Shown: positions 1-12,500, numbered from the stretch's first letter. The stretch is DNA of 32,574 bases from Saccoglossus kowalevskii (GCF_000003605.2 NW_003146288.1:152993-185566), one strand, 5' to 3'. Made by a program: numbers and translations. The notes: generated from the letters alone by a model not told the origin.

Positions 1-750
1 TTATGTGTTCTTGTGATTATTTACTATCATGATGTAAGCATCATATGAATTTGCAATAAAATACAGAATGGAAAATACCTCTATGGATACAGTAAAACGT
101 CTAGTAAATACAAATATAACTCAATTTTATTCTCAAACATTAACAAACATAAAAAACAGAGAAGAGTACAGCTGAAAACAGCAAACGATACAACACTATA
201 GTGTGAGCTATAACTCTAAACATATCAACCCCGTGGTGTCAACATAACAACATATCGAAATGCCGGGGTTATTTTTCCCCCGTCGGAGATTTTTCATAGC
301 ACACACGGACGTGATTTAACGACAGGAATGGCGTTCCTGCGTTGTATGGGACGACTTATTCAGTTTACCTTTATCAGAAACAAGTTCTAATTCTTCGGTG
401 ACATTCACCCACTGGGAAATTATGATTCTGTTATCAGGGACATACTTATACACGAACTTTGAAGCAGAAGACAAAAAAACAGCACACCAAGTTCAGCGCA
501 GAGGATTGTGGGAGAATACGACAGGACGACGAACTATTTATTCTGTCAGCATGCAGTGAAGTTGTTGTGGGACCGGCGATTATAATGTGGGTGGGTGAAG
601 GTATCGGAATGAATGAGATTATAATAATAAAAGCCGCATTCAATATGAAGTTCATGAATAAAGCGTTGGCACAGATGCTGTGTATTTTACTATGAGTATC
701 AGACAACTACAATGAAATTCAGATTAACTATCTAGAACAGAGAGGCCTGA
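1..750. other. Upstream flank, no gene recognised
   Basis: No coding region with recognisable similarity or splice structure was found. Short overlapping open frames on both strands near 446-706 look fortuitous. A short CCCCG/CGGGG inverted repeat sits at about 228-270. Confidence 0.5.
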
Positions 751-933
751 TTAACGACACGTCATCACGTTGTTCAGAAAAAAAACATCACCCCATTGAT
801 CACGTGATTATTTACTATATATCATCACGTTCTGATCTAACTCACCGCGTCTGTATAGTCCGTACAGGAGAGGCAACGACTTGATACGTGTTAATTTTAA
901 AAATATTTCTCAACTGATCCAGATTAAAAACAG
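751..933 (+). promoter_or_regulatory. Possible ISYNA1 promoter and 5' non-coding exon
   Basis: The acceptor at 2185 requires an upstream non-coding exon. The best donor upstream is CAG|GTACGT at 931-939, which would end that exon at 933. Above it lie three TCACGT motifs (765-770, 799-804 with a full CACGTG E-box at 801-806, and 825-830), a TATATAT stretch at 816-822 and a small CpG cluster. The motifs are seen directly; the promoter role and transcript start are inference. Confidence 0.3.
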
Positions 934-2185
934 GTACGTAGTTTACGTTGTCATTGAAATACCATTATTTATTTACACTGACGCATCGAAGAAGGTTACA
1001 AAATTAATTGAAAAAACAAAGAAAATTAACACGATAAAGTCCAATAGAACAAACTACTTTATTTAAAAAAAACGGGCACTCAAAACAGAAAGAACAAGTT
1101 ACCAAAATAAGATAATTGCCCAACCTAAGACTCAACCTAGAGCTAAACGAAAATTAGAAACTTGTTTCCATTTGCGATGTTTATACAAGCGAAGCTCGCA
1201 GCCGAGATAAATGAACGGGTGTTTAATTTTGTTTGTGAATGATAATCGTCCTTGATAATATACCGCTATGGTCGAGTACCGAATACTAGTAAAACTCTTC
1301 AAACCGCGGACATTTTGTATCTCTAGATGTTTTCCTTCTCACTTCTCATCCGTGTGAGTTTTGGTCGCAAACAGAACACTTCTATTCCTAAGGCAAAAAA
1401 AAAACAGCTTGCTTATCGTCATACAGAGCCGGCATGGATCAGGGAGCTATAGCTCCCTGCATGGACGTACTAACACAGTCCATGCCTAGAGGGAAATTAA
1501 AAACGATACGGAGACGGGATTTAATTTATTTTTTATATTGAGAATATTTAATAGCATAACAGGAAGATATTTGGTCAACGTTCACTATTTATTACATGCA
1601 TTAAATTATGAACAGTATAGTAGTATATCATGTTTAATCTGAAACAGAAAACAAACATTTCCCAATACTACCGTTAGTGGCACACTTCACCGGTACGCAA
1701 GAAAAGAAACGCGTGAGTCGCTTGTTTCAATGTGAGAAGCACAAAATTTAGAGGAAATGTGAGTAAAAGAAGATAAATATGCCAACTATCCGTAATTTTG
1801 TCATTTGAAACAAACATCTTCAGTTTTTGATTTAGTCATCCCGGTTAGTCATAAGGGAAATCCATGTTTTTATTCAGGGGTGGTCCAATTAAATTGTTTG
1901 TGAATGACAAAGTGATTGAAAGATATATACAACGTGGCATGTCAATTCTGAGCAAATGTTGAACAAAAACAATTCTGTGACAGTTTTCACGGGTGTTTGA
2001 TATTCTTACTCACCAACATTTTAAATGGTACATCCCTTACAAATAGATAGGACCAACTTAAAATGATTAAAAACATCCCCATCCCCACCCCCTCCCAACA
2101 GGATGGGTAGAAAAAATAGAAGAGATAACTAAAAACAACAATCTTTCGTGTTGAATAAAAATTATTATTATTATCTACATTATAG
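934..2185 (+). other. Probable first (5' UTR) intron of ISYNA1
   Basis: No coding exon is visible. The stretch contains the palindromic hairpin at 1431-1486, an A-rich low-complexity stretch and an ATT trinucleotide run ending near the acceptor at 2185. Its status as an intron depends on the donor proposed at 934. Confidence 0.3.
1431..1486. repeat. Perfect 18-bp palindrome inside an imperfect outer inverted repeat
   Basis: AGGGAGCTATAGCTCCCT at 1441-1458 is a perfect palindrome. GGCATGGA at 1431-1438 pairs with TCCATGCC at 1479-1486. It may be a remnant of a small foldback element. Confidence 0.55.
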
Positions 2186-2482
2186 GTTTTATCACAATAT
2201 CATCAATACAAAATGGCATTTAAAGTGGATAGTCCCAACGTGAGTTACACTGAAAATTTTATCATCAGTGACTACAAGTATGAAACAACCGAAATACTCC
2301 AGGACAATGGTACCATGAGAGCTGTACCAGTCTCGACTCAGTTCAAGTTTCGTACTGAGTGCAAGAAACCCAGAGTTGGCTGCATGTTGGTAGGATGGGG
2401 CGGCAATAATGGCACAACTGTTACAGCAGCCGTCATTGCCAATAAACTCGGTCTGTCATGGGAAACCAAAACTGGCATGAAG
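2186..2482 (+). CDS. ISYNA1: ISYNA1 exon with start codon (coding part 2213-2482)
   Basis: The first coding exon holds residues 1-90, ending in phase 0 at an AAG followed by the donor GTAGG at 2483. A 27-base 5' UTR piece (2186-2212) follows a good acceptor: a pyrimidine/TTA stretch ending in TATAG at 2181-2185. That acceptor implies at least one upstream non-coding exon. The exon carries the Rossmann-fold GWGGNNG motif. Confidence 0.92.
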
Positions 2483-5400
2483 GTAGGATAGTGATTTCTT
2501 TTGTTAATTGTTGTACCGGTATGTGAAGTTTTACTTAATTAGGCCAGACTTTTATTATCCCTTGTTTAGCGCCGAATAAACAGGAGCCGAAAATGAAATA
2601 AAAATAAGCCCACCAACTTGTGTACAAAAAACTGCTAAAAACAAACAAACCCAAGTTGCATTTTCATGGGAGTATGATGATCAAAGTACCGAAGTCTCGC
2701 ACAGATGAGAAACAAGGTTATACATGGAATAACATTTTATTTTATTTCTTCTCTCCGATCAATGATCTCACTTACAATTCTTCGAGAATCACACAAATCT
2801 AATAGAAAAAAAAAAATTAATTTTATTTTTTTCCGCCCTCCTTAAAAAAATTGTCTTATAAAAACTTGAGAAACAAGGAATACAAAAAGTCTGGCCTTAT
2901 TATCAGAAAAGTTATATCGTCAAATTATTCTGATATGTTTTGTCTGCTCCAGTATGTCAAATTTACATATTTATAAGTCAAATTACCTAATGAAAGAAAT
3001 ACAATTCTTTGCTTATTACTCTCTTTGTTTTATTAGTAGCTGAGGTGTTTATGCACTTCTAAAAGAACAAATATGGTAATCTTTTCAATGCCAGACTCTT
3101 CCTAGCTGAAAGTTTTGTGCAAAATTTGTATTTATTTTTTTTAAATAATTTTTTTCAATTTTTTTCTGAATGGACTTAATTTTCTGTTCCTCACTGGTTA
3201 TAATCATTATTTTAAATAAAAAATGTATAAAAATGTTATGTGGGTTTAATTTTCACAACGTCAATTTTGATGTTTGGTGTTTGTTAATTCACACACCAAA
3301 GCCAAAAGTACTATTTCTGTTTTAAAAATGTTAGTGACGAAACAAACTAATTTTGAGTGGTAAAACAATAGGTGACTTTGTAAGATACTGCATACAGAAA
3401 TAGAATCAGCTTTCTTGGGGTTCCATATAATTGATGTATATTCGTAATCGTTTTTCCTTAGCATGCCAATTATTTTGGTTCTCTGACTCAAGCATCAACA
3501 ATTTGTCTTGGAAGTGGACAACATGGAGATGTGTACATTCCTTTCAAAGACATTTTACCCATGATAGAACCAGAAGATATAGTGTTCGATGGCTGGGACA
3601 TTTCCTCATTGGATTTAGCTGAAGCCATGGAGAGAGCTTGCGTACTGGATGTCCAGTTACAAAAACAACTGTACAAGCATATGGAAAAATACAAGCCACG
3701 CCCATCCATCTACTTTCCAGACTTCATTGCCGCTAACCAGGCTGATCGTGCTGATAATGTTCTCAAAGGCAGTAAGCAGGAACAAATGGAACAGATACGA
3801 AAAGACATCAGAGATTTTAGAAATGAAAATCAGCTTGATAAAGTGAGTGAAATTTATTTTGTCAATTTGTTTCAGGAAGAAAATAAAAAGCATATTGTGC
3901 CATGTTTTGAATATCTTCAAATTGAAATTGAATGTTTACACAACCACACGTTTATTTCTCTATGTAGCAATAACTATTCATATCCTTTTTATATTTTAAA
4001 CATCTCTGTCTAGATATTTAATTAGTAGCCATATTAAGAGAGTCAACAAAATTTTCTTAAAAGTAGGAAAAAAAAAACAATTTCATGATGGGATAATAAG
4101 TTGATTACATTGATATTTGATTACAACTTTTTTAGCTCCGCTGTCGACTTTGTCGAGCGGAGCTTATCATATCCGTCGTCGTTCGTTGTCGTCGGCCGTC
4201 GTCGTCCGTGTCAATGTTTTACTTTTTCGACTTCTTCTTGAAAACTACAAGCCTGAATGCTTTGATACTTCGTGTATATGTACCTTGGGTAGACCTTTCT
4301 CAGATATGTTCATTTCATGATGATATCTTCAATTCTCTAATTTTGGTGAATATTTTTATCATTTTGGGTAAAAAGTGATATTTTCAACTTCTTGTTAAAA
4401 ACCGCAAGTCCAATTGCTTTGATATTAAACATATAGGTACTATATGTGGACCTCGCTCACATTTGTTCATTTTGTAATGATATCTTCATTTCTCTAATTT
4501 TGGTGAATATTTTTGTCATTTTTGGTAAAAAATTATATTTTTGACTTCTTGTTAAAAACTTCAAGTCCAATTGCTTTGATATTACATATATAGGTACTAC
4601 ATGTGTACCTCTCTCAGATTTGTTCATTTTGTTATGATGTCTTCAATTCTCTAATTTTGGTGAATATTTTTGTAATTTTTGGTAAAAAGTGATATTTTCG
4701 ACTTCTTGTTAAAAATCAATAGTTCAATTGCTTTGATATTACGTATATAGATACTACATGTAGACTTTTCTCAGATTTGTTCATTTCGTGATGATATCTT
4801 CGATTCTTTAATTTTAGTGAATATTTTTGTTATTTTTGGTAAAAAGTGATATTTTCGACTTCTTGTTAAAAACTGTAAGTCCGATTGCTTTGATATTACA
4901 TATATAGGTACTACATGTAGACCTCTTTCAGATTTGTTCATTTTGTGATGATATCTTCAATTCTCTAATTTTGGTGAATATTTTTGTCATTTTTGGTAAA
5001 AAGTGATATTTTCGACTTCTTGTTAAAAACCAAAAGTTCAATTGCTTTGATATTACATATATAGATACTACATGTAGACCTTTCTCAGATTTGTTCATTT
5101 CGTGATGATATCTTAAATTCTCTAATTTTGGTGAATATTTTTGTCATTTTTGGTAGAAAGTGATATTTTCTTGTTAAAAACTGTATTATAAAGTCTGATT
5201 GCTTTGATACTATACATATTGTTCATTTTCTAATGATATCTTCTGTTCTTTAATTGAAATGTGCATTGCTAACAGCGGAGCTATCTCAGTCGAGAGGCTG
5301 CTTGTTTTAAATTTGAATGATTCCCTGCAGGTGATAGTTCTATGGACTGCGAACACAGAACGCTTCTCTGATGTCCGGTCCGGTCTCAACGACACTGCTG

Positions 5401-8400
5401 CAAACCTTCTAACTTCCATCAAGGAAGGTGAATCGGAAGTTTCACCATCAACTGTATTTGCTGTTGCTAGTATCCTGGAAGGATGTGCATACATTAATGG
5501 ATCACCACAGAATACACTGGTTCCTGGCGTCATTGAACTGGCTGCCAAGCACAAAGTATTCATTGGTGGGGATGATTTCAAGTCTGGCCAGACAAAAATC
5601 AAGTCAGTCTTGGTTGATTTTCTTGTCAGTGCCGGTATCAAGGTAAGATGACTGATCCATGTCCTCATGTCGCTGTTGTACTATTTCACTGCTACCGTAA
5701 TACCCCTATGCGCTATTAAATACCCCCTATGTTACTGTAAAACTGCTAATACCCCCTATGCTAATGTTACACTGCTAGACAAATATATAACCGACAGGGG
5801 GGGGGGGGGTACAAGTTTTAATATCTTCTAAAACTCACTTCCGTCGCTAAAGTTTAAGCTTAATTCAGTACATTTTGGTAGCAAAAAAAAAAACCCAATG
5901 TAAAAAACACAAAAGCCTAATGAAACTTGGTCATTCAGTAAATAAATAAATAATTAAATAAATTATGTTTTTAATTTTTAAAATGATCACTTTCTATTTT
6001 TCATGCCACCTTGTGTTTATGGACTGGTGATGATAACTGACTTAATTTGGCTTGTGTTCTTCATCATTTAAATCTGCATTGAGTCAATTTTGAAAGATAG
6101 ATGATAAGGCCAAATAAATGAAATGAATGAAAAACACACACATCCAATACTTTATTAAATATATTAAATATATAGAAATTAAATATAAACTTATATAGAG
6201 TTCATGTTTTTAAAGATGTTTAAATAATTTTGTTTGATATTTTGTCTTGGTTTGAACTGAAGTTGTTCTGGTGACAAACTTAACAGCATTTTTTGATGAA
6301 ATAATGAAAAACGCAAATATGAATGCATCTCTGATTTACCAGTTTACTCAAAGTATGCATTCATCAGCGTTGTCATCATAGCATTAAACAAATACTGTTT
6401 TGTTTACTACCAAAATATTTGTAACATATTGTTTTAACCAATATACATTTTGAAACAAAATCATCAAAGAATACACAAATTTATCTACCCCAGTATATTA
6501 ATGTAAAATACTTTATTTTTGCTTGGAATATATTTTGGCTATTTTCGCTGAAGGGATGATTCAGTAAAAATAAAATCCGACAAATACACTTTTTTTTCTA
6601 TATTTTACATTCAACTTGTCAAAAATCAGTGAAAATAAATTCCATACAAAACACCCAAAATGTCTTTTCAGCGAAAATTTATTCCAGCTAAAATAAATTA
6701 TTTTTCAATACCTCTTTAAAAAGGTAAAGATTGAATAAAAGGAAAACTGGATCTGTCTTTTCCATGACAATTTAACCTTACAAAATGGCTGAAGCAGTCT
6801 ACTCTCATTGCTGTAAATTCACCCTTACCTTGCCCTCCCTGGTCTTACTGGTTGTCCAAATGTATAATTAGAATAAGCTGGCATATATCTGCTTCATTTT
6901 CATGGCTTTAGAAAACCGCACCATAATTCCGTGATGCATGTTAAACTATGGATAGAATATTTCTAGTTTACATGATTAATGATTTGATAATATATTCAGA
7001 ATCTTATTCAAAAAGCAAAATGATATTTGTTTGAACTGTAAGGTCGCTTACTATGCACCGATATCATTTAGTGCTTCTCAGACATTTATCCAGTGTAGAT
7101 CCGAGTTGGTGTCAAAATATGCAAATTTTATGCATGATATATTGATAATACAATACGCAGCATGGTCTCATGTTTATAGCACTCTTGTTGAATGTTGCAG
7201 ATGTAGTGAACCCACTTTCACGGTGGAAGAAGAATCAAAACAGCTGGCATCCAGTGTTCACTGAAACAATCCTATGTGTTCGTTCATATATGCATGTTGT
7301 GAATTTCTATGCTTTGTTTTTATGCATGATTAATGTTAATTGAAAATTTGTATATTCACCGCATTAATGCATACATTTCCTTCTTCGGGACCTTTCCAAT
7401 TCTCATCTTCCTCGGGACCTTTCCAATTCTCATCTTCCTCGGGACCTTTCCAATTCTCATCTGTACACATACCTCTGTTATGGTATGGTATGTTTTTCTG
7501 TTCCTGACAAATTGTGCTAATTAATTAACCCTGTAAATGCCAAAGTCAATCTTTTGAACCTGCATTCACAAAATAATTTTTTTTTTTTCTACTACTTTTC
7601 AACAATTTTGATGAATATCTAAAGATAATTGGAAATTACTGTAAATTAATTTTCAATGCTAGGAATTTTTATGATTTGATTTTATGGTATTCATGAAAAC
7701 AAAATTTTGCGAAAGTCGTCAACACTTACTCATACAAAATTTCACGATTTTCACTGACGCAAAATTCGCTAAATTGTGAATCATATAAACAAAAATGACG
7801 AATTTGACTATTGGGCAGACCAACATGTAGAAACTGAGACGTTACAAAGCTTAATAGATAATTTCTTTGGTGACTGAAAGATATCAAAGGAGTCACCTGT
7901 GGTAATTATAGTGCATGTTGCGTCCAGGTCAATACTTGTACTCGTGATTTCAATTAGAAGAGCGCATTGGATTGTGGGAAAATCAATGTTTATTTTAGAC
8001 AAATGTTATAAATGCAAATGCACGGCAACCACCGCTCTTTAAATTCGATTTACAATAAATTTGATCCAAAATTAATAAACATGCTTTAAAAAAATAGTTT
8101 CAAAATACTGTGTCCAATATTTCGACGGGAACATTTTTAGCTTTCATGCGTAAAAGTTTTTGATATTAGAAATTTGTTTTCCCAAATTATTTTGCATGTT
8201 TGTTTCAGCTGCAAGGTGGAATTTTTTTTTATTAGAAGGGTAATAATTATTACAATGAGATTGTATGCCCCCTTTACATTGAACATCCCCACCCTCCATT
8301 ACTGGCCACTAACAGTCTGCTTCTTTTGCTTCTGTAAAAGTCCTTTCTTTCAGTGACCTGAGCGTTCATGTGCTACAGAAGTTGCACAACAATTTGATTA

Positions 8401-11217
8401 GCATAAGGTGTCTGTATATATTGTACTCTCTGTGCCATGGATTTAATGGCACCATTGAGGTAAAAAAAGACAACTGATTTACTTTCTCTTTTTCTCTTTT
8501 GTAAAAAATAATGAAACAAAACATATTTATTATAGGCCATAAAAATTGTCTTTTTTTTTTGAGTGAGTAGACTGTTTTTGAGTGACAGCTAGTCAAATAT
8601 CTGAGATTTGATGATGTTTTAGTATCTGCCAGACAAAAACCGGCTACTCACTTCATTGAAAGCTGAGTTTGATGCCTATAATGAAGTCATAGAACGATTT
8701 TTTTTGTGTGAATCTTGTACATATATGATGCGTGATTTCAGTTTTCCAGTTTTTCTCAATTCATTAGAGCATGAACATTTTACTATGGTGTTGCCACACA
8801 GTATAGGCTATTGGTATTTTAATTGTTGCACCAATGTTAGTTAAATTAGATACAATTTTCAACTAATAAGCCGCATATACAGTACATTGTAATTTTCCTG
8901 CAGCAAAAATAAGATACTTTTAAAAACACTAAACATTAAATATAGTTTTCAAAAGAGTTTAAGATATTTGGTTTTGTCATTATATTGACAAAATATCCAG
9001 CATTTTTATTATCTTCAAGTAAATACACCTGTAGCTAGAGCTACTTTTGTAAATGAAGCCCCCATGTGCATTGTGATATTCCCATGATGCATCTCACCTC
9101 AGTCAAGGCATTTGCTCCATGCTTAGAAAGATGATACGTACATCACAGCGTAAAATTTTATCATCAATCACAACTGGAAGTTAGGCACATATTAGGAAAA
9201 TGGAAGTATCAGCTAGGCTGTATGAAATTTCAATTATTCCCTCAATTATATTTACTCATTTATATTACAGTGTTGACGTACTTACTGTTTAAGGCTTTAA
9301 AATTTATGCATTGTTTTAAAATAAATTCCATTCCTTTCCCTCAATTAGTATATTGAATCTTTACGGTAATTATGTATTAAAAAATATATTTTAAACTGTT
9401 ATCTGTTCTAAAGAGACCAATACCCATAAATGAAAAAATTAAAGAGCCAAAATTACACTAAATGCAAAATTGAGAAATATAACTCAGTTATACTTTAAAC
9501 ATTAAATCGGTTTTACTAATTACTTGAAGAGATTGGACCATTACCTAGTCATAATTACTGATGTAGTGTTGCTCTATAAAATAAGATAAATTGCAGTATC
9601 CAGATTTCTAAATTATTGAACCCAAGCAACAGCTGTTGCTAAGGTAGAATGGCTTTATTTTAGCACAGAAGCTGTCAGAAGGTAAAATTTCTGTTTTCAG
9701 GAAAAATTGTACTTCAGTGTTGCTATGGTTTCACTACACATCAGTGTTGCTATGGTTTCATGTACAGATCCATGATTTAAGCAAACGGATCCTGAATGTA
9801 ACTAAAATACTATATTCGAATCTTGAAATTAAATTATTTCAACAAATATTAATTTCTAACATTTTTTTTTAATCTTTTTGAATCACAGCCAGTTTCCATC
9901 GTCAGTTACAATCACCTTGGCAACAACGATGGCAAGAATTTGTCGGCACCCCAACAATTCCGTTCGAAGGAGATCTCCAAGAGCAACGTAGTTGATGATA
10001 TGGTCCAGTCTAATTCTATCTTGTATGAGGAAAATGAGAAACCAGATCACTGCGTCGTCATTAAATACGTACCATTCGTTGGTGACAGTAAGCGTGCTAT
10101 GGACGAATATACCTCAGAGATTATGATGGGCGGCCACAATACCATCGTGATGCACAATACGTGCGAGGATTCGCTTCTTGCTAGTCCAATCATATTAGAC
10201 TTGGTTATCCTCTGCGAGATGTGCCAGAGAATCAATTTCAAGACAGGTATATTATTATTTTTCAGTAAATTGTGCTTTCAATACATGTACATTAACATTG
10301 ACTTTCAACTGTTTTTGAACTGAAAAGTATCCATATGAATTCAAAGCCGGAATATAGTCCATTATACAATTCAGTTACTATCGGCCCAGATGATGGGGCA
10401 TTTCCCAATTTGATAAATTCAATGTAGGTACCAGCTTCAATTTTTTTTTTAATGTAATTTTCATTGTTATTTATTGTCTATTTATGTTTTCGTTTTGGTT
10501 TTATTTGCAGCAAGTAAAACAAACAAAAAATAGTTATGAATAAACAAAAATAACAATAAAATAAATAAATAAAAAATAAAAAAATTTGAGCCTATATGTA
10601 CATCAGATTTTAATCAGATTGGGCCATAGCCCAAAATATCCAGTTTAGTGAAAAATTACAATGTATGAGAATGGCTTATGATTACCAAAAACTGCATTTT
10701 ATTTACTGGTACATTGTACAAATTTATTATATTTATAGATGGTATTGCTGATTTTAAACCACTTTATTTTCCGGGATAAATGTTCTCGAATGGTGTAAAC
10801 AATAGTTTTGTTTTGTAATGAAATTAAAGGATGAAGGAGTAGTTGAATAAATTCTGTTTTTGTGACCGTTGTTGTCGTTGTTAACGTCTCTTATTTCACC
10901 CTTTGGTTACAGCTAACAGTGATGACTGGGAAACTTTCCACCCAGTGTTGTCCATCCTCAGCTACCTCTGTAAAGCCCCGCTTGTTCCCTCGGGTACACC
11001 AGTGGTCAATGCACTCTTCAAACAACGTGCCTGTTTGGAAAACATCTTCCGAGCCTGCATCGGACTACCGCCAATCAACCACATGACTCTGGAACACAAA
11101 GTCAGCACACCACTGCCAAAGATCGCTGAAACTAAAAAGGTTGAGATCACCGAAAAGACTAAACCGGTTATTTTCAAGACGATGAAGCAGGCTTCAGCTG
11201 TGCCATGTGAAGAATAA
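2213..11217 (+). CDS. ISYNA1: Inositol-3-phosphate synthase (MIPS), complete five-exon coding region
   Basis: The enzyme converts D-glucose 6-phosphate to 1D-myo-inositol 3-phosphate with bound NAD+, the committed step of de novo inositol synthesis, in the cytosol. Coding exons are 2213-2482, 3462-3842, 5331-5642, 9889-10246 and 10913-11217; introns are GT..AG and the phases join without a stop to give 541 residues, close to the usual animal length of about 550. Visible family motifs: the dinucleotide-binding GWGGNNG at residues 61-67, LWTANTERF near 221-229, [11 protein letters not shown] near 273-283, [11 protein letters not shown] near 296-306, [10 protein letters not shown] near 326-335 and SKSNVVDDM near 351-359. 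The start ATG has A at -3 and G at +4, and the protein aligns from its first residues with animal homologues known to me. No frameshift or missing motif was seen. It runs convergently towards the SPRY/TIR gene; no functional link is evident. Confidence 0.97.
2541..2897. mobile_element. MITE-like element with 13-bp terminal inverted repeats, ISYNA1 intron 1
   Basis: AGGCCAGACTTTT at 2541-2553 is exactly inverted at 2885-2897. The 357-bp interior has no convincing coding sequence. No clear target-site duplication was identified, so the superfamily is unknown. Confidence 0.55.
3462..3842 (+). CDS. ISYNA1: ISYNA1 coding exon 2
   Basis: This exon has 127 codons, phase 0 at both ends. The acceptor TTCCTTAG ends at 3461 and the donor GTGAGT starts at 3843. 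It encodes residues 91-217, beginning [10 protein letters not shown] and including FDGWDISSL and [12 protein letters not shown], all conserved in animal MIPS. Confidence 0.95.
4134..5282. mobile_element. Hairpin plus 157-bp tandem-repeat element (Helentron/pearl-like), ISYNA1 intron 2
   Basis: The left end is a hairpin, AGCTCCGCT (4134-4142) against AGCGGAGCT (4156-4164), followed by a CGT/CGTC-rich simple repeat. About seven copies of a roughly 157-bp unit follow; each contains the phrases CTTCTTGTTAAAAA, GCTTTGATATTA and TGATGATATCTTC. The far end is a single AGCGGAGCT at 5274-5282. Read on the - strand, it ends in a hairpin followed by a run of A. This plan matches non-autonomous Helentron (HINE) or bivalve pearl elements; the family assignment is inference. 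It ends 48 bp before exon 3. Confidence 0.6.
4230..5225. repeat. Tandem array, about 157-bp period
   Basis: The phrase CTTCTTGTTAAAAA (or a close variant) recurs near 4230, 4388, 4545, 4701, 4858 and 5017, with a shortened copy near 5170. Adjacent copies differ by a few scattered substitutions and small indels, so the array is not recent. Confidence 0.85.
5331..5642 (+). CDS. ISYNA1: ISYNA1 coding exon 3
   Basis: This exon has 104 codons, phase 0 at both ends. The acceptor CCCTGCAG ends at 5330 and the donor GTAAGA starts at 5643. It encodes residues 218-321 with [20 protein letters not shown] and the Lys-rich [15 protein letters not shown] stretch that forms part of the MIPS active site. 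A transposon-like element ends only 48 bases before this exon. Confidence 0.95.
6500..6710. mobile_element. TGTAAAATA-type palindromic MITE, degraded copy 1
   Basis: It has the same sequence order as the reverse complement of the copy at 26265-26474, including GCTTGGAAT, TTTCGCTGAAGG, the ACATTCAACTTGTCAAAAAT core and TTCCAGCTAAAATAAATTA. The terminal TACTGTAAAAT is decayed at both ends here. Confidence 0.7.
7386..7466. repeat. Three tandem copies of a 27-bp unit
   Basis: CGGGACCTTTCCAATTCTCA recurs at 7386, 7413 and 7440, so the spacing is exactly 27 bp. It lies inside ISYNA1 intron 3 and is not part of the protein. Confidence 0.85.
9889..10246 (+). CDS. ISYNA1: ISYNA1 coding exon 4
   Basis: This exon encodes residues 322-440 plus the first base of codon 441. 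The acceptor AATCACAG ends at 9888 and the donor GTATAT starts at 10247. It contains [23 protein letters not shown] and [10 protein letters not shown], the most conserved C-terminal MIPS blocks. Confidence 0.95.
10247..10912 (+). other. ISYNA1 intron 4
   Basis: A 666-bp AT-rich intron with an AAATAAATAAAT-type stretch near 10556-10583. Nothing else was recognised. Confidence 0.8.
10913..11217 (+). CDS. ISYNA1: ISYNA1 last exon with stop codon
   Basis: The acceptor TTGGTTACAG ends at 10912. The leading CT completes the split Ala codon from exon 4, and the frame runs to TAA at 11215-11217. It encodes residues 441-541, including [29 protein letters not shown] and the Lys-rich, poorly conserved tail typical of animal MIPS. 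Confidence 0.95.
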
Positions 11218-11229
11218 GACAAATTCTGA

Positions 11230-12392
11230 AATAAAGACTATGCAAGGATTTAGAAAACTGGTTAATTATAGAGTGGGTTTTGTATATAACCACTGTCTTA
11301 TACACAATTTAAATTCGCAGATCTCATTCTGTGAAATATGGATACATTATATAAATCTAATATGTGTCACTGAGTTTCCATGTCTAGGGTTCATTGAACA
11401 TTTTTTTTTAATTTTTCTACACCTATTATCAATATTATTTTAATGTATTATTTATCATAAGTTTCAAGCAATATTGTCACAAAAAAGATCCCCTAACTTA
11501 CAGAATGTTGAAAAACTTTAATAACATTAGACAGACCAGACTGCAGACGCCTTTGACTTCATAATAAACAGAGACCCCCTTGCTAAATATTGCATTTACC
11601 CGATACATCCTTAAATTCATCTATCCTCAATTCTAATTACATTTTAAATACTGAAATGCCAAAGACCTGTAAATATAACTAAAGTTTTTCAACAATTATG
11701 ATTACTGTGAAAGAAATGGTTTTAATGTACCTTATTTATCTGATTTAAAAAAACAAGAACATTTCTGAAGTAGAAGCACACAAGCCAAAAATTGCATTTA
11801 TTGTATGCAAAATCATTGAAATGTGAATGTAGACTCATCTCAGTCATTTACATAAAGATATGTTTCTAGCAGTAAAAAATATGAGATACATTCTAGTAAT
11901 TAACCATGCAATTCATTGCTTCATTGATAAAAATTTGAGTTCAAAATAAGATTAACATCAAATATAATTATGTAATTGGGTCTAAAATTAGTTCAGAACT
12001 TCAAAAAATATTTTGCTTCAATATTTAGAAAAGAAATACCAGTCATGTTAAAGTGTACATCATGAATATAGGTAACAATGATTTATTGCAATTTAATTTG
12101 GAATGTCTGCACTCGACAACTATATTTTGACAGATTATTTCTGCGTTTATGTGATCAACTGCATTTTTTTAACAAGGAAATCAGCACCCATGTCTTAAAG
12201 ATGACAAATTATAAGAGGATTTATCACATACATGTATCAGCTTTTTATATCAGTATTGTAAATAAAAGAGCTCACCAATATTAAATGTTTTTAGAAATAT
12301 AATGTTACATATTGCAAACGTTGGGCTCACTGTAATGACAACTTGGTTGGGTACTACCAGTAATATTTTGCTGTAAAATCATAATCAATAAA
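11230..12392 (+). terminator. ISYNA1 3' UTR and candidate polyadenylation signals
   Basis: AATAAA occurs at 11230-11235 (13 bases after the stop), 11563-11568, 12261-12266 and 12387-12392. The first gives an unusually short 3' UTR. The spaced later copies would fit alternative 3' ends of up to about 1.2 kb. No coding sequence is recognised in this stretch. Confidence 0.4.
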
Positions 12393-12500
12393 TCAATAAT
12401 TTATATTATAAACAAAAAAAATGTATTGTCTGCTGGAATTAATGAATTTTTTACTCCCGTGTGCGAAGCACAAAAAGGGAGTCTTTGCAGTTAGTGTGTC

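Larger units (their letters stand above)
5643..9888 (+). other. ISYNA1 intron 3 (4.2 kb)
   Basis: This is the longest intron of the gene, with no coding exon missing from the protein at this point. It contains an imperfect repeat of AATACCCCCTATG near 5697-5760, a G13 homopolymer (5797-5809), a palindromic MITE (about 6500-6710), a 27-bp triplicate (about 7386-7466) and a 20-bp direct repeat (9714-9733 and 9741-9760). The rest is AT-rich and featureless to my reading. Confidence 0.7.

Noticed and set aside
446-706. Open frames on both strands in the left flank
   Set aside because: No recognisable domain, no splice context and mutual overlap; treated as chance.
10047-10241. - strand open frame opposite ISYNA1 exon 4
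   Set aside because: It is a shadow of the conserved + strand exon.
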